DNA of 64,000 nucleotides. Source: Wolbachia endosymbiont of Diaphorina citri (GTDB lineage Bacteria; Pseudomonadota; Alphaproteobacteria; Rickettsiales; Anaplasmataceae). The notes beneath the pieces are model-generated. The model saw only the letters and a list, made by a program, of their open reading frames with translations. It made no database searches and had not been told where the DNA came from. The stretch covers positions 1,478,469 through 1,542,468 of the forward strand of contig NZ_CP051265.2 in assembly GCF_013096535.2 (NCBI RefSeq), in the 5' to 3' direction. A program made the translations under genes and the position numbers. This document shows positions 28,150-38,700 of the stretch, in pieces. The first letter of the stretch is position 1; each line of letters opens with the position of its first letter.

Positions 28150-28423
28150 TTTTAATCTCCATTATATAATAATCCATAGTTGAGAAGTGCTTAGCTTGGG
28201 ACGGTTGAGTTATACATTCTTCTAATCGAGGTAGCCCAAAAGGCTCCATCAGTGGTTTGACCGTTCCTCCAAAGCCACGCTGTCCTACGGGCACTTAAGG
28301 CACCATTGCACAGTTCGGCTATAACTGCAAAAAGCTCTTCTCTACAAAATTATATATAAAATTTGCCGTACACTCAGCTAGGAAGTTTCTTTTTGGTTTG
28401 ACAGGTTTTATCTGTCCGGCGCT

Positions 28424-29149
28424 GTCCTCAGAAAATTCTATATATAATGTTGCATTGTCTATCTCGATATCTATTAATTCTCCTTCTTGAAGAGCACTTT
28501 CGCCAGCTTTCTCTAGTTCTTCTAGTCTCTCATCTATCTGTGGCTGAACTTCTGGCTGTAGCTCATTATAGATTTCACCTATCAATTTATTCTCCAATAA
28601 AGTATCATGAAACTCTGCACCGTTTAGCATTAGTTTACGTATTAGCTTTTTACGATCAGCCTTATCAAATTTATGAAAATGTGTACCCAATATTACATAC
28701 TCAGCAAAGCTCCACTCCCCATCATTACATGCATTTAGCCTTCCTCCAGATGCTAATACTTGGTCTATGGCTTTATGCAATTCATTTACGCTTTTTGCCT
28801 CTACTACAGAACTCTTAAACCAGCTTAACTTTTCACTTTCGCTTGCACTTGGCTTTATTTTTTTCAAAGCTGAAGTAAATGGATTTAAATATTCTGCTTG
28901 ATCGTTTAAAGGTTTTGTACCATATATATAATCAAGCCCTTTTCCATAGTTGATTTGAACGTCTCTATTAGAGGAGGGCACTTCTCCAGGTTTTTTAGCC
29001 TTATTAATTTTGCCTACAAAGGTGTTAGTACGACCAATTCCTATAATCGCATTTGATATTTCACCCTTTGATAATCTATCAAGATCAACATTTAATTCGT
29101 AAACACCTCCTTCTTGATCATCAAAAGGTACAATTATTTTATTAACCAT
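28424..29149 (-). pseudogene. 5' part of the gene split by the IS110 array
   Basis: 242 codons from ATG 29149, with a strong GGAGG site. The product begins MVNKIIVPFDDQEGG, has a helical middle (LHKAIDQVLASGGRLN; LIRKLMLNGAEFHD) and ends ATLYIEFSED, where the IS110 starts. It resembles residues about 110-270 of the 441-aa protein at 43321 (similar LIDEYL/KLN and KLLSSGAKIESDF blocks). Read through the IS end the frame adds about 34 foreign residues. No known domain recognised. Confidence 0.8.
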
Positions 29150-29235
29150 ATTAGCCTCCGCTATTAAATATACTTTACTAAGTCTACAACCGACTTTATT
29201 ACTTTATTATTAATTCAATATATACTTTTTCATTA

Positions 29236-29264
29236 ATTATAAACAAGAATTAATGTGCTTGCAA
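29236..29264 (-). promoter_or_regulatory. Sigma-70-type promoter for the IS110-split gene
   Basis: TTGCAA (29259-29264), 17-nt spacer, TATAAT (29236-29241), about 85 nt before the GGAGG site and start. The gene was therefore likely expressed before insertion. Confidence 0.6.
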
Positions 29265-29319
29265 ATACTTTCTTCATTCAACTAGTTAAATAACTCATGA
29301 AAATCTTCAAACATCTGCT

Positions 29320-29985
29320 TTATAACAGTCCTTGCTCTTTAAAGCTAAAATACCCAACACTCGTGATGATAATGTGATCCATTAACCTAATCCCTATAGT
29401 CTGACAAGCTTTAGCCAAGTCTTTAGTTACAGCTTCATCCTCATCAGATGGCTTTAACCTTCCTTCTGGGTGGTTATGCGATATTATTATTGACGTCGCT
29501 TTTCTTATTAATGCCTTTCTTGTTACTTCTCTTATGTAAAAAGGTACCTTATCCACTGTACCAGTGAACACTTCTTCCCCCTTTAAACGGCACTTTTGAT
29601 CAAAATATATTATTTTCATCTTTTCCTCCTCTGAATAGCCAATACTCACCCTTAAATATTTTACTATGGTTTCCAAGTTATCCATTACAGGTCCTTTCTT
29701 TAACTCTTCTCTTGGTACTCTCTTTGCAGCTTCCTTTAGGCACAAAATTACTGCTACTGTAGAGTCAGTTATCCCTTCTATAGTTTTCAAGTCATCTATT
29801 TCCTGACCTAAAATTCCTCCTATTCCAAAATTATCCATTAGCTTTCTAGCAATAACTCGAGCTTCTTCCCTGTCATGCACTGCACTTAGAAACGTTTCTA
29901 TTACTTCACGATCAAGTAAAGCTTTACCGTTGCTTTCTAATGCTCTGAATTCTATTTCTTCTCTACGATCTTTCTTATTGTTCAT
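29320..29985 (-). CDS. radC: RadC-family JAB-domain protein
   Basis: 221 residues. The N-terminal helix-hairpin-helix region (GIGGILGQEIDDLKTIEGIT) is followed by a JAMM metalloprotease-like fold with HNHPEG at about 169-174 and an Asp further on (PSDEDEAVTKDL). The name RadC is historical; a DNA-repair role is doubtful, and phage or mobile-element copies are thought to act in DNA processing or anti-defence. Full length. It precedes the split gene by about 170 nt on the same strand. Confidence 0.9.
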   Translation of the reverse strand: MNNKKDRREEIEFRALESNGKALLDREVIETFLSAVHDREEARVIARKLMDNFGIGGILGQEIDDLKTIEGITDSTVAVILCLKEAAKRVPREELKKGPVMDNLETIVKYLRVSIGYSEEEKMKIIYFDQKCRLKGEEVFTGTVDKVPFYIREVTRKALIRKATSIIISHNHPEGRLKPSDEDEAVTKDLAKACQTIGIRLMDHIIITSVGYFSFKEQGLL

Positions 29986-30156
29986 AAAAATTACCCTTCA
30001 CTAATAACAAAATGTTTTTATATATTTACTACTGTTTTTTTGTCAGCATTGGCATAAGGCCATAGCTTTTGAGTGAAGTCAAATCAATTTTTCAATCTTT
30101 TTTACTTATTTTTTCATCAAAAAGTAAAGATGTTAATAGATACTGATTTTTTTATT

Positions 30157-31086
30157 TTAAATTTGTTGAATTTCGTCTAAAGAGATGCCTACTGTTTTTA
30201 AAATAATATTGATAGAAATTCCTTCCTTAACTAAATTCTTTGCAATTTTCATCTTTTCTACTTTCTTCACTTTCTCTTTACAAATTTGTATGCTTTCAAA
30301 CAGAGATTTTATTAGTACATTACGTAGTTCTTGGCTTTTAATCTTTTTATATTCTTCTATTAACCTTGATAGTTCCACTTCACTATTTTCATTTTCTGCT
30401 GTTTCTGGAAGCAGATCCGTAATATTAATTAATAGTACCTTTGCTATTTCATCTAACATTTCAAGTGAAACACCAGCTCGTCCTTGTTCATATTCATATA
30501 TTCTTTGATTTATTATGCCCACTTTACTTGCTAAATCTTCTTGTGTGTATCCTCTTCTCAACCTCCATTCTTTTATTCTTCGACCTACTTTATACGGAAT
30601 AGAAATTTTTTTTTCATCATTATCATATTCACCAATAGATAAATTAGTTGTTCGAGAGATAACATGAGTAGAAACTCCTTCCTTAACTAAACCCTTTGCT
30701 ACTTCTATTTTTACCGCCTTTCCACTTTCTTCCTCACTAATACGGATGAATTTAGTTAATAAATAAAACGTTTCGCGTAATTCTTGATCCTTAATCTCTC
30801 TATGTCTTCTTACTAGATTTAATACCTCTTCTCCCTCGTACTTTTCCTCATTTGATACTTCTTGTCCGCAAGTTAGATCTCTAGCAGTTGTTGATAATGC
30901 TTCTGCTAATTCATATAACTTCTTAATTGAAATTCTGCGTGTTCCTTTTTCATATTGCAGTATTACCTGATATGTTGTACCGATTTTTTTTGCTAATTCT
31001 TTTTGAGTATATCCCTTTGCTAACCTAAAACTTCTTACCTTCTCTCCTACTTTGTGATCTAAAGGATTAGTATAGCTAACGGTCAT
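30157..31086 (-). CDS. Dual XRE-family HTH transcriptional regulator 3
   Basis: 309 residues, HTH at about 20-73 (GYTQKELAKKIGTTYQVIL) and about 175-228 (GYTQEDLASKVGIINQRIY), closely related to regulator 2. A promoter lies upstream. It opens the leftward run RadC, split gene, regulators 2 and 1, suggesting that it controls this accessory block. Confidence 0.85.
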   Translation of the reverse strand: MTVSYTNPLDHKVGEKVRSFRLAKGYTQKELAKKIGTTYQVILQYEKGTRRISIKKLYELAEALSTTARDLTCGQEVSNEEKYEGEEVLNLVRRHREIKDQELRETFYLLTKFIRISEEESGKAVKIEVAKGLVKEGVSTHVISRTTNLSIGEYDNDEKKISIPYKVGRRIKEWRLRRGYTQEDLASKVGIINQRIYEYEQGRAGVSLEMLDEIAKVLLINITDLLPETAENENSEVELSRLIEEYKKIKSQELRNVLIKSLFESIQICKEKVKKVEKMKIAKNLVKEGISINIILKTVGISLDEIQQI

Positions 31087-31160
31087 TCTTTTTCATAACT
31101 TACCATTTTAAAAGTTTTAGATAGAAATTTTGCTAGCATATGTTACCTTTGTTGAAAACT

Positions 31161-31188
31161 AGTATATTAAATGCCTATGCTATGACAA
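31161..31188 (-). promoter_or_regulatory. Promoter for dual-HTH regulator 3
   Basis: TTGTCA (31183-31188), 16-nt spacer, TATACT (31161-31166), about 75 nt before ATG 31086. Confidence 0.5.
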
Positions 31189-31400
31189 GCTAAGAAGTTC
31201 ACACTTTAAATAGGTATCTTTGAGGCTGCTAAATCATAAATCCATTTGTTAGCATTTTAATATACCTTATAGAAGAGTTGATAAAAAGATCTACAAAAGG
31301 GCGTCTAAGGTGCATAGTAGCATTCTAAGGTTATCTATGAAAGTAATTTTTCCCAACTCTTGAAATTTTGCTAACTTTAATAGACTTTAGCACAAAAACG

Positions 31401-31429
31401 TTGAATATTTCTTCAGAATTGTGTATAAT
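31401..31429 (+). promoter_or_regulatory. Promoter for the Rpn-family nuclease gene
   Basis: TTGAAT (31401-31406), 17-nt spacer, TATAAT (31424-31429), 28 nt before ATG 31457; the best match to sigma-70 consensus seen in the window. The rest of the 31087-31456 gap shows nothing else but the divergent promoter. Confidence 0.65.
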
Positions 31430-31456
31430 TATTAATGCTTTCTAGGTTAATTTATC

Positions 31457-32386
31457 ATGGCTTTTTCTAAATTTCTTGATGCACGCAATGATTATGCCTT
31501 CAAAAGAATATTTGGCACCGAGAAGAATAAAGATATCCTCATTCATTTCTTGAACGATATTTTAGGCTTTACTGGCTTAGCTGCTATTCACGATGTTGAA
31601 TTCTTAGCTACCATTTTAGACCCTGAAATTGCCGCTAAAAAGCAAAGTATTGTCGATGTTCTTTGTAAAGACTCTCAAGGTTCAAGATATATTATAGAAA
31701 TGCAATTCACTAAGACCAAGGGCTTCGAAAAGCGTGCTCAATACTATGCTGCTAAAGCCTACTCAAGTCAAGCAGATCAAGGTGATAATTATCATAATCT
31801 CAAGGAAATTATCTTTATTGCTGTTGCTGATTGTATTATTTTTCCAGATAAGGCTGAGTACAAATCTAATCATGTCATTTTAGATCAAAATAGCTTTGAA
31901 CATGACTTAAAGGATTTTTACTTCGTATTCATAGAACTACCAAAATTTACAAAGACAAAAGAAGACCAACTAGAAAATATAGTAGAAAAATGGTGTTACT
32001 TTTTTCGCTATGCAGCAGAAACAAACGAAGAGGACCTAGATAAAATAGTTGGTAGTGACGTAATAATAAAACGAGCTTATGAAGAGATGAATAAGTTTAA
32101 TTGGTCAGAAGAAGAGTTACTAGCATATGAACAAATGAAAAAACGCATAATGGATGAGATTGCTGCTTTTGCTCAAAAATTTGATGAGGGTCTTAAAGTA
32201 GGTCAAGAAAAAGGTAGACAAGAAGGCATCCAAATCGGCCATCAAAAAGGTAGGGAAGAGGGAGAAAAAAAGACTAAAATAGCTGTGGCCAAAAACTCAC
32301 TCAAGGCCGGTGTATCTATAGATGTTATCGCTCAAATTACCGGTCTCTCTCATTCTGAAATTTTACAACTCAGGGAAAAAACATAA
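31457..32386 (+). CDS. Rpn-family recombination-promoting nuclease / transposase-like
   Basis: 309 residues. The N-terminal part (DARNDYAFKRIFG, then SIVDVLCKDSQGSRYIIEMQ) has the PD-(D/E)XK layout of the Rpn/PDDEXK transposase family (TIGR01784), with Asp in VDVLC and E-x-Q in IEMQ. The C-terminus has a basic G-rich stretch (GRQEGIQIGHQKGREEG) and ends with AKNSLKAGVSIDVIAQITGLS, which is the same kind of motif found in the linkers of the dual-HTH regulators. These proteins nick DNA and stimulate recombination. Complete, with its own promoter. Confidence 0.85.
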   Translation: MAFSKFLDARNDYAFKRIFGTEKNKDILIHFLNDILGFTGLAAIHDVEFLATILDPEIAAKKQSIVDVLCKDSQGSRYIIEMQFTKTKGFEKRAQYYAAKAYSSQADQGDNYHNLKEIIFIAVADCIIFPDKAEYKSNHVILDQNSFEHDLKDFYFVFIELPKFTKTKEDQLENIVEKWCYFFRYAAETNEEDLDKIVGSDVIIKRAYEEMNKFNWSEEELLAYEQMKKRIMDEIAAFAQKFDEGLKVGQEKGRQEGIQIGHQKGREEGEKKTKIAVAKNSLKAGVSIDVIAQITGLSHSEILQLREKT

Positions 32387-32559
32387 TATTCCTACTCATT
32401 CACTTCAATATTTATGAAAACCTTTCCTAAGTTAGACATACCACTTAATTAAGAGTCTAATGAACTGTCTAAAATGGCTATAAAGATTGCACAAAGAATT
32501 ATATAAATTACTATCATAACGTTATCCAAACTTCTATATCAAAGCTACATACTGTAAGT

Positions 32560-32703
32560 TCAATATGGAAAACACATTGACCACTTAGCATTATTACCTG
32601 TAACGTCTACTTCATCCATTTTATTATTAAGACCATCAAACTTGCTACTGGTTTCCCTAATTATTTTGGCTACCTTTACTTTAAATTTTCCACTGCTTGG
32701 CAT
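32560..32703 (-). CDS. Small ORF (47 aa) directly behind cifB, related to the split-gene family
   Basis: From ATG 32703, preceded by AAGAGG a few nt upstream and 20 nt after the cifB stop. The product contains KVKVAKIIRETSSKFDGLN, which resembles KVEVAKILRELGSNILKIG of the split gene and VEVAKVMNSK of the 441-aa protein. It therefore looks like a fragment of the same C-terminal module, possibly still translated from the cif transcript. Bases 32387-32559 show nothing else. Confidence 0.45.
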   Translation of the reverse strand: MPSSGKFKVKVAKIIRETSSKFDGLNNKMDEVDVTGNNAKWSMCFPY

Positions 32704-32723
32704 ATTACCTCTTATATTATAAC

Positions 32724-35700
32724 CTACCTATTGAGATTACCTCCAAGCTTGGTTACTCCTATCTCAGAAAGACAAGTTGATACTTTATCCTTTGGTAGAA
32801 CATTTGTACAAAAGCACTTCTTGCACTTTTCTAAAACATTATCTAACCCAACATTACCACTAAATTCAACTCCTCTTTCAAGACTTGCTGTTATTTCTGG
32901 ATATGCACCTTTAAGTTCAACACATATTCTAGCTTGTTCTTTTGAATCTAGGTTTCTTATTTTATCTTCTACAAATGAATTAAAGTTTTCAAGAGCAAAT
33001 TCAACTGCAACTCTTCTACTTGGCACAACTTCTACTCCCTTACTCATTAAACCTTGATAGCGCCTACTTGGAGTATTATCTAATGCATCGGCAACACAAC
33101 TCGCAAGAGCAATATTTTCATTATTTAGGAATTTATTCCAACCAACAGATGATGTACTTTGTGGTATGTTTTTATTATCACTTTTTACATTATTCTTGTC
33201 TGCAATGTCGTATTGAGAGGGTAATGCAGGAATTATAGAAAAAGTGCTGGCTGCTAATTTTTTCGCCCAAGAAATACAATTATTTATCCATGAAGATTGT
33301 CTTGTACCACTACTTGCTACTATTTCAGGTTGATTACTTGAATCTATAGCAAGAGGCTTTCTTGACATATGATGACGAGCATGATCTCCATGGTGATGAC
33401 GGCGTTTACGTTGTCTTACGCTATCATCAACTAGAATAACTTGAGGAATCGACATTAAAGATGAAACCGCGGACTTGCTCCTTAAATATTCCTTAATTTC
33501 TGTATCATTCTGATTGATAGCCAAATCATAGGGTGTTCTACTGTCAGCAGTTAAGGCATTAACATCAGCAACCCTTTCAACAAGACGCTCAACGACGTCT
33601 AATGAACCCGATTGCACAGCCCAATGAAGAGGTGTCCAACCTTCATTATCTTTGACCTTAATATCAGCACTGTTATCTAAAAGAAGTTCAACTATATTAA
33701 AATTATTCTTTTGAATGGCCAAAAATAAAGGAGTCCAACCCTGCCTATCTTGAACATTAACATTAGCACCTCGTTTGATACTTTCTCTCACTTTTTCAAG
33801 ATCTCCTTTTTCTGTAGAAATTAATAATTCTTTATCTAGATTCAATTGTTTTTGTGTCAAAACTTCTACTATATCTTCGTAACCCTTTTGAATAGCTAGG
33901 TCTAAAGATGTCTTGCCGTACATGTCTGTAGCCTTTAAATTAGCACCCCTGTCAAGAAGTAGATTTACTACATTCAACCTGTTTGCGTCAACAGCAATAT
34001 GCAAAGGTTTCCTATTGTATGCATCTTGAGCCTCAATATTAGCACCTTTATCAAGAAGAAATTGAACCATATTTGAATTACCTTCTTGAGCCGCAAAGTG
34101 CAAGGGTGTTCCTTGATATGTGATCTCATTATTAAACTTGGCACCCTGAGCTATAAGGAACTTGACCACATCCCATTTACTTCCCTGAGCGGCATAGATT
34201 ATAGGTGTCCAACCATTATTACTATCTTGAGTATCTAAGCTAGCGCCTCGAACTACAAAATCCTTAACTTCATTAAGATTACCACCTTGTACTGCAGTTA
34301 ACAACTGCCTATCTAGACCTAATTGTGTTTGTTGTAAGTATTCTACAACATTATTATATCCTTTATCTCTAGCAAGATCTAGCGGTGTTTTACCATTCCT
34401 ATCTTTAGCATTGACATTGGCTCCCTTACCTACGAGGTATTCTATTATACTAAGATGGCCATTCCAAGAAGCCCAGTGCAGAGACATCCAGCCGTCTTTG
34501 TCAACCTCATTAACACTTACTCCTTTATTAAGAAGAAGTTCTATAATATTTTTATTATCGTGCTCAGCAGCAATGTGTATAGGCTCTCTGCCATAAACGT
34601 TTTGAGCATTAATACTAGCCCCTTTGTCAATGAGAAACTTTGCAACTTCTAAACAGCCTTTCGACGCTGTATAATGTAGCGGTGTCCAACCATAGTTACT
34701 GGTATCATCAACGCTTATCCCCTTACCGAGAAGGAACTCTATAATATCTTTGTAATTTTTTTCAGCAGCAATGTGTATAGGTTTCCTACCAAAAATGCCC
34801 ACATCTATAGCATTAACATTAGCACCCTGACCAACAAATTTTTTGACTTCAGAGAGATCTCCATTTTCTGTAGCAGTCAATAATTTTTTGTCTAATTCTG
34901 TTTGTTTTAAAAATCCTACTATATCTGTATAATTCCCTTGAATAGCCAAGTCTAAAGGTGTTTTTCCATCGCTAGTTTTAGCTTCAATATTAGCCCCTCG
35001 ACTTGAAAGTACTCTAACTATATCAAGCCTGTCTTTGAAAATTGCATGATGTAAAGGTGTCCAGTCATTTTTCGTTTTAGCTTCAATATTAACACCTTTA
35101 TTAAGAAGAAACTCAATTATTTTAGGTGTAGTATTATTATGCTGAATAGCCACATGCAAAGGCGTTAAACCATCATTAGTTTTAGCTTCAAGGCTAGCCC
35201 CTTTATCTACAAGAAGCTCAATTATTTTCAATTGACCATAAGCATTTGCTATATGTAAAGGTGTTTCCCCAATGTTAGTTCTAGCCTCAATATTAGCATT
35301 TCGATTTAAAATTGCCCTAGATATATCAAGCTTATTATCATTGTCAGCAGCACAGTGCAAAGGCGCCCAACTACGTTTATCTCTAATATTAACATCTGCA
35401 CCCATACTGAGAAGATTCTCAACTTCACTAAGATTATTTCGTCTCACAGCATCAAACAGTTGCTCTGTCGATAGAATTGCTTTTTCCTTATTAAATTCCA
35501 CTATAACATCTTCTGAGTTACAAATAGAAGCTATACACTTTGAGTTAGAAACTATTGCATCATTAAAAGCAAGCATCATTTCTCTTGCTGGTTGGTAAGT
35601 ATTCCAATTTTCTATTTTTACAAGAGTGTTATTTTTATGTGATAGCAATAAGGTATCATTCATAACTTTCATATCGAAATCTAATATAGACTTACCTTTC

Positions 35701-38700
35701 AAATCAACCAAACCAATATCATTCTTATTAATAGGCTGATTATGATAAATCTCTAACCCTTGCTCATCTGGTTGGTAATACCTGAAAGAACTAAATTCAT
35801 CAGCTCTTTCTCCAAATTCTTCTGGTTCCATAATTTTGTCGCTCAACTCTATGGATAAATCCCAGTTTTTATGAACAGAAGAATAGTAATCCGATATTGA
35901 TAATGCTCCTCTATCTGATAACAATAGCAAATCATTATTTAGCTTCAAAAAAAGTACTTTGTCTGAGTCAAATGTGAAACAATTATGATGATTTAAAAGA
36001 TCAGTACCATTAACACTAAATCTTCCATCTATTCTCAAACTATGAGAGCAATAATCTCGCTCTAATTCTCCATTCTGAAGTTTGTAATATTCTTCCCCAT
36101 CAAATGTAACTGTGACATCTTTATAATCTGGTAGCAAGGTTACATTTAGGCCATTTTTATTAATCTTTATTTCCCCTTTATCGTTTTCTATAAATGGCAT
36201 ATCATTTAATGTACTATTTAATTGGCTAAAATCTAATATACCATTTGCTTGAGCAATCGTAATATTAGCGTTTCTGTTATCGAAAAGATAAAGATGACTT
36301 GTATTACTTGGAGCTTCCCAGTAAAAATTATGATGTTCTTTATCAGGATAAAAAATATGATTACTGGAACTACCTATAGTACTATGATAATTAGCACTTG
36401 ATAATTGCTTTGTAATATTAAAGTTTGAATTTTCTATTTTTCTTAAATTATCTAATTCATCATCTAACACAATATCACCTCTCAAGCTTTTTGTCACATG
36501 CAAGTTTGTTACTATGCTAGTCTTATCATCTATTTTCGTTGGTGTTACAAATAAACCATCTGCTGTTTTTACCGATGTTTGTTTATCTACACTTATAAAA
36601 GCTCCACTTTTGTTATAGATGGTTGTTATGTTATTAACGTGGGTTATGTTATCCATATCATTAAAATTTATCGGTAATAATACTAAACCTTCTCCATGAA
36701 TGGAATCACCAAAATAACCCTTTATTGTAGTAAAGTTTTTTGCTGTTATTACATCATTTCCACCTTTACCATCTACATAATCTACATTGAAGAACTCTAG
36801 GTAATTAGTTCTATTACTGCCAATAATAGAATGTATGTTTATTGAATCTGTAGTAAGATTACCTTGTGTTATGACTATGTTCTTTTGTCCATCTGCTCCT
36901 AAATCACAAGAGAACTTTCCTGCTATGTGAAAGAAATTTTTACCTGGACTATATACCTTACAACTATCTAATGACTTTTCAAAATAGTACCTATTTTCTA
37001 TATTATCTCTTCTATCCCGATCACCATTTAAAATATCCTTTTCTTGAAAAACAATATTAACATTAGCATTTTGAGCCGGTATGTAATATATGCTTCCATA
37101 CCCACGGGAATTCTTATTTCTGTATATAACTGCATTATAACAGTCGCCAGAATGTTCTTGCAAGGACCACTTTTCTAATACTCTATTTAATATCCTACCC
37201 CTATGTGGTGATGAATCTCCACATGAAGCTTGACTTGGCAACGTATACAGAATTTCCCTATTTTTTTCATGTATTGTAATATCATCACCACGTGGTCCAC
37301 AAGTGACACTATAATTTTCAATAGTACTCGGAACAATTCTAGAATAGTAATTCATATCATCAGCATAAAGAAAGTGCGTAATATTCGTACCTAAGTCAAA
37401 ACCAAGCCTATTACTAATCACCCTAGTTTGGGTACTACACTTAAATCCGCCTAAAAGTTCTACAATTCCTTTACCAACATCCGATGGCATCATATGCCCC
37501 TGTCTTTTATCTCGAAAGTGTTTACTAGTAGCATATTCTTCTTTTGTAACCAGTATAGAAGGCAGTGAAATAGCTATTGTATCGTAGTTACTCTTAAATT
37601 GATTTAAGATCTTTGATATATACTGTTTATATATCTCTTCTGCTTGCAGATCATTTCCTATATAATCTGGTACTTTTTTACCAAGAAAGAAATCCCAATA
37701 CAAGTCATGTTTCTCTTGATCTGTAAGTTTTATATGTTCTCCTAATTTTTCTACTTCAAGTCCCGCTTCTACAAATTGTGCTATAATGATTACAACAACT
37801 GAAATAGCAGCACCAACCGGACCTGCAAATTCTCCTATTATTCCTGCTTCCATACCTATAGCTGACATTGTTTCCGTAACAACCGCAGGGACATCTGCAG
37901 CTATAAAGATAGAATTAGTTGCTATGTTTAGATCGGCAATCTTTATGTCTGCAGGATCTGTTGCATTTTGTCTTGCTTTAATCGATTCTGCTAGCCCTAA
38001 AAATGCCGCAAAATTACCTATAGCACGTCCCATAACTGGAGCAAACCCCTTCAAGATCTGAGAATCAAGCTTTGTTCCTAACTCTAACATTTTTTCAGAG
38101 ATTTTTTCACCAATCTTTGGCATTACCCAGAGATTTAATGCATCGTAGCCTAACCCCTCTATGTCTCCATTTGCTATATGTTTACCAACTAAGAATACTG
38201 TAAAGGCAAGACCTGCACCTTCTGCTACTTTTCCTATTTTTTCTGATACTCCGGATCTTCTCAGAATATTTTTCACTTCTTCTTTGTTCTCTATATTATC
38301 CTTCATTTCTTTCACAATATCCCTAATCTCTGGGTCTATTGAATCCAGATCTATGTCTTTAATCTTTGCTACAAATGCTTCTTCAACATTTTTGTCTATA
38401 ATTTCACCTTTAGATATCTTCTGAGAAACCTTGAAAAGCTGATCATAAAACTCAATATTCTTTACTTTTTCCACCACCTTGTCAGTACTGAACAACTCTT
38501 TGATACGCTGTTCTTTTTCCTCCTTTGTAATCTTTTCTTCATCAAAGGAATCTATGCAGGCCATACCTGTACTGCGCTGTTTCCTTCCTTTAGAACATTG
38601 CTGCTGACTAAAACTGAAGATAGAGCTATGAACCACTTTAACAGAAGCAAATTCATCTTTACTTACTAAAATAAGAGAATTTGCATTACTCGCCCCTTTG

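Larger units (their letters stand above)
21944..28423 (-). mobile_element. Four head-to-tail IS110-family copies, period 1620 bp
   Basis: The unit (21944-23563) repeats at 23564-25183, 25184-26803 and 26804-28423 without any spacer. CT precedes the first unit, closes each unit and forms the right boundary (AG on the coding strand); this dinucleotide is the only overlap with the flanks, matching the two-base core used by IS110 recombinases. There are no terminal inverted repeats, as usual for the family. Copies are nearly identical; small substitutions at the start of the transposase separate copies 1-2 from 3-4, and one base marks copy 4. Three recombined RE-LE junctions therefore exist here. 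Confidence 0.92.

Noticed and set aside
21944..28423. Tandem array as a CRISPR or satellite
   Set aside because: The 1620-bp unit is a complete IS110 element with an intact recombinase, not a short repeat with spacers.
21944..28423. Tandem array as an assembly artefact
   Set aside because: Not excluded, but copies differ at defined bases and the ends reconstruct an intact gene, so I treat it as real.
32731..38424. Several plus-strand frames of 60-108 codons
   Set aside because: All lie antisense to the uninterrupted cifB frame and look like shadows of it.
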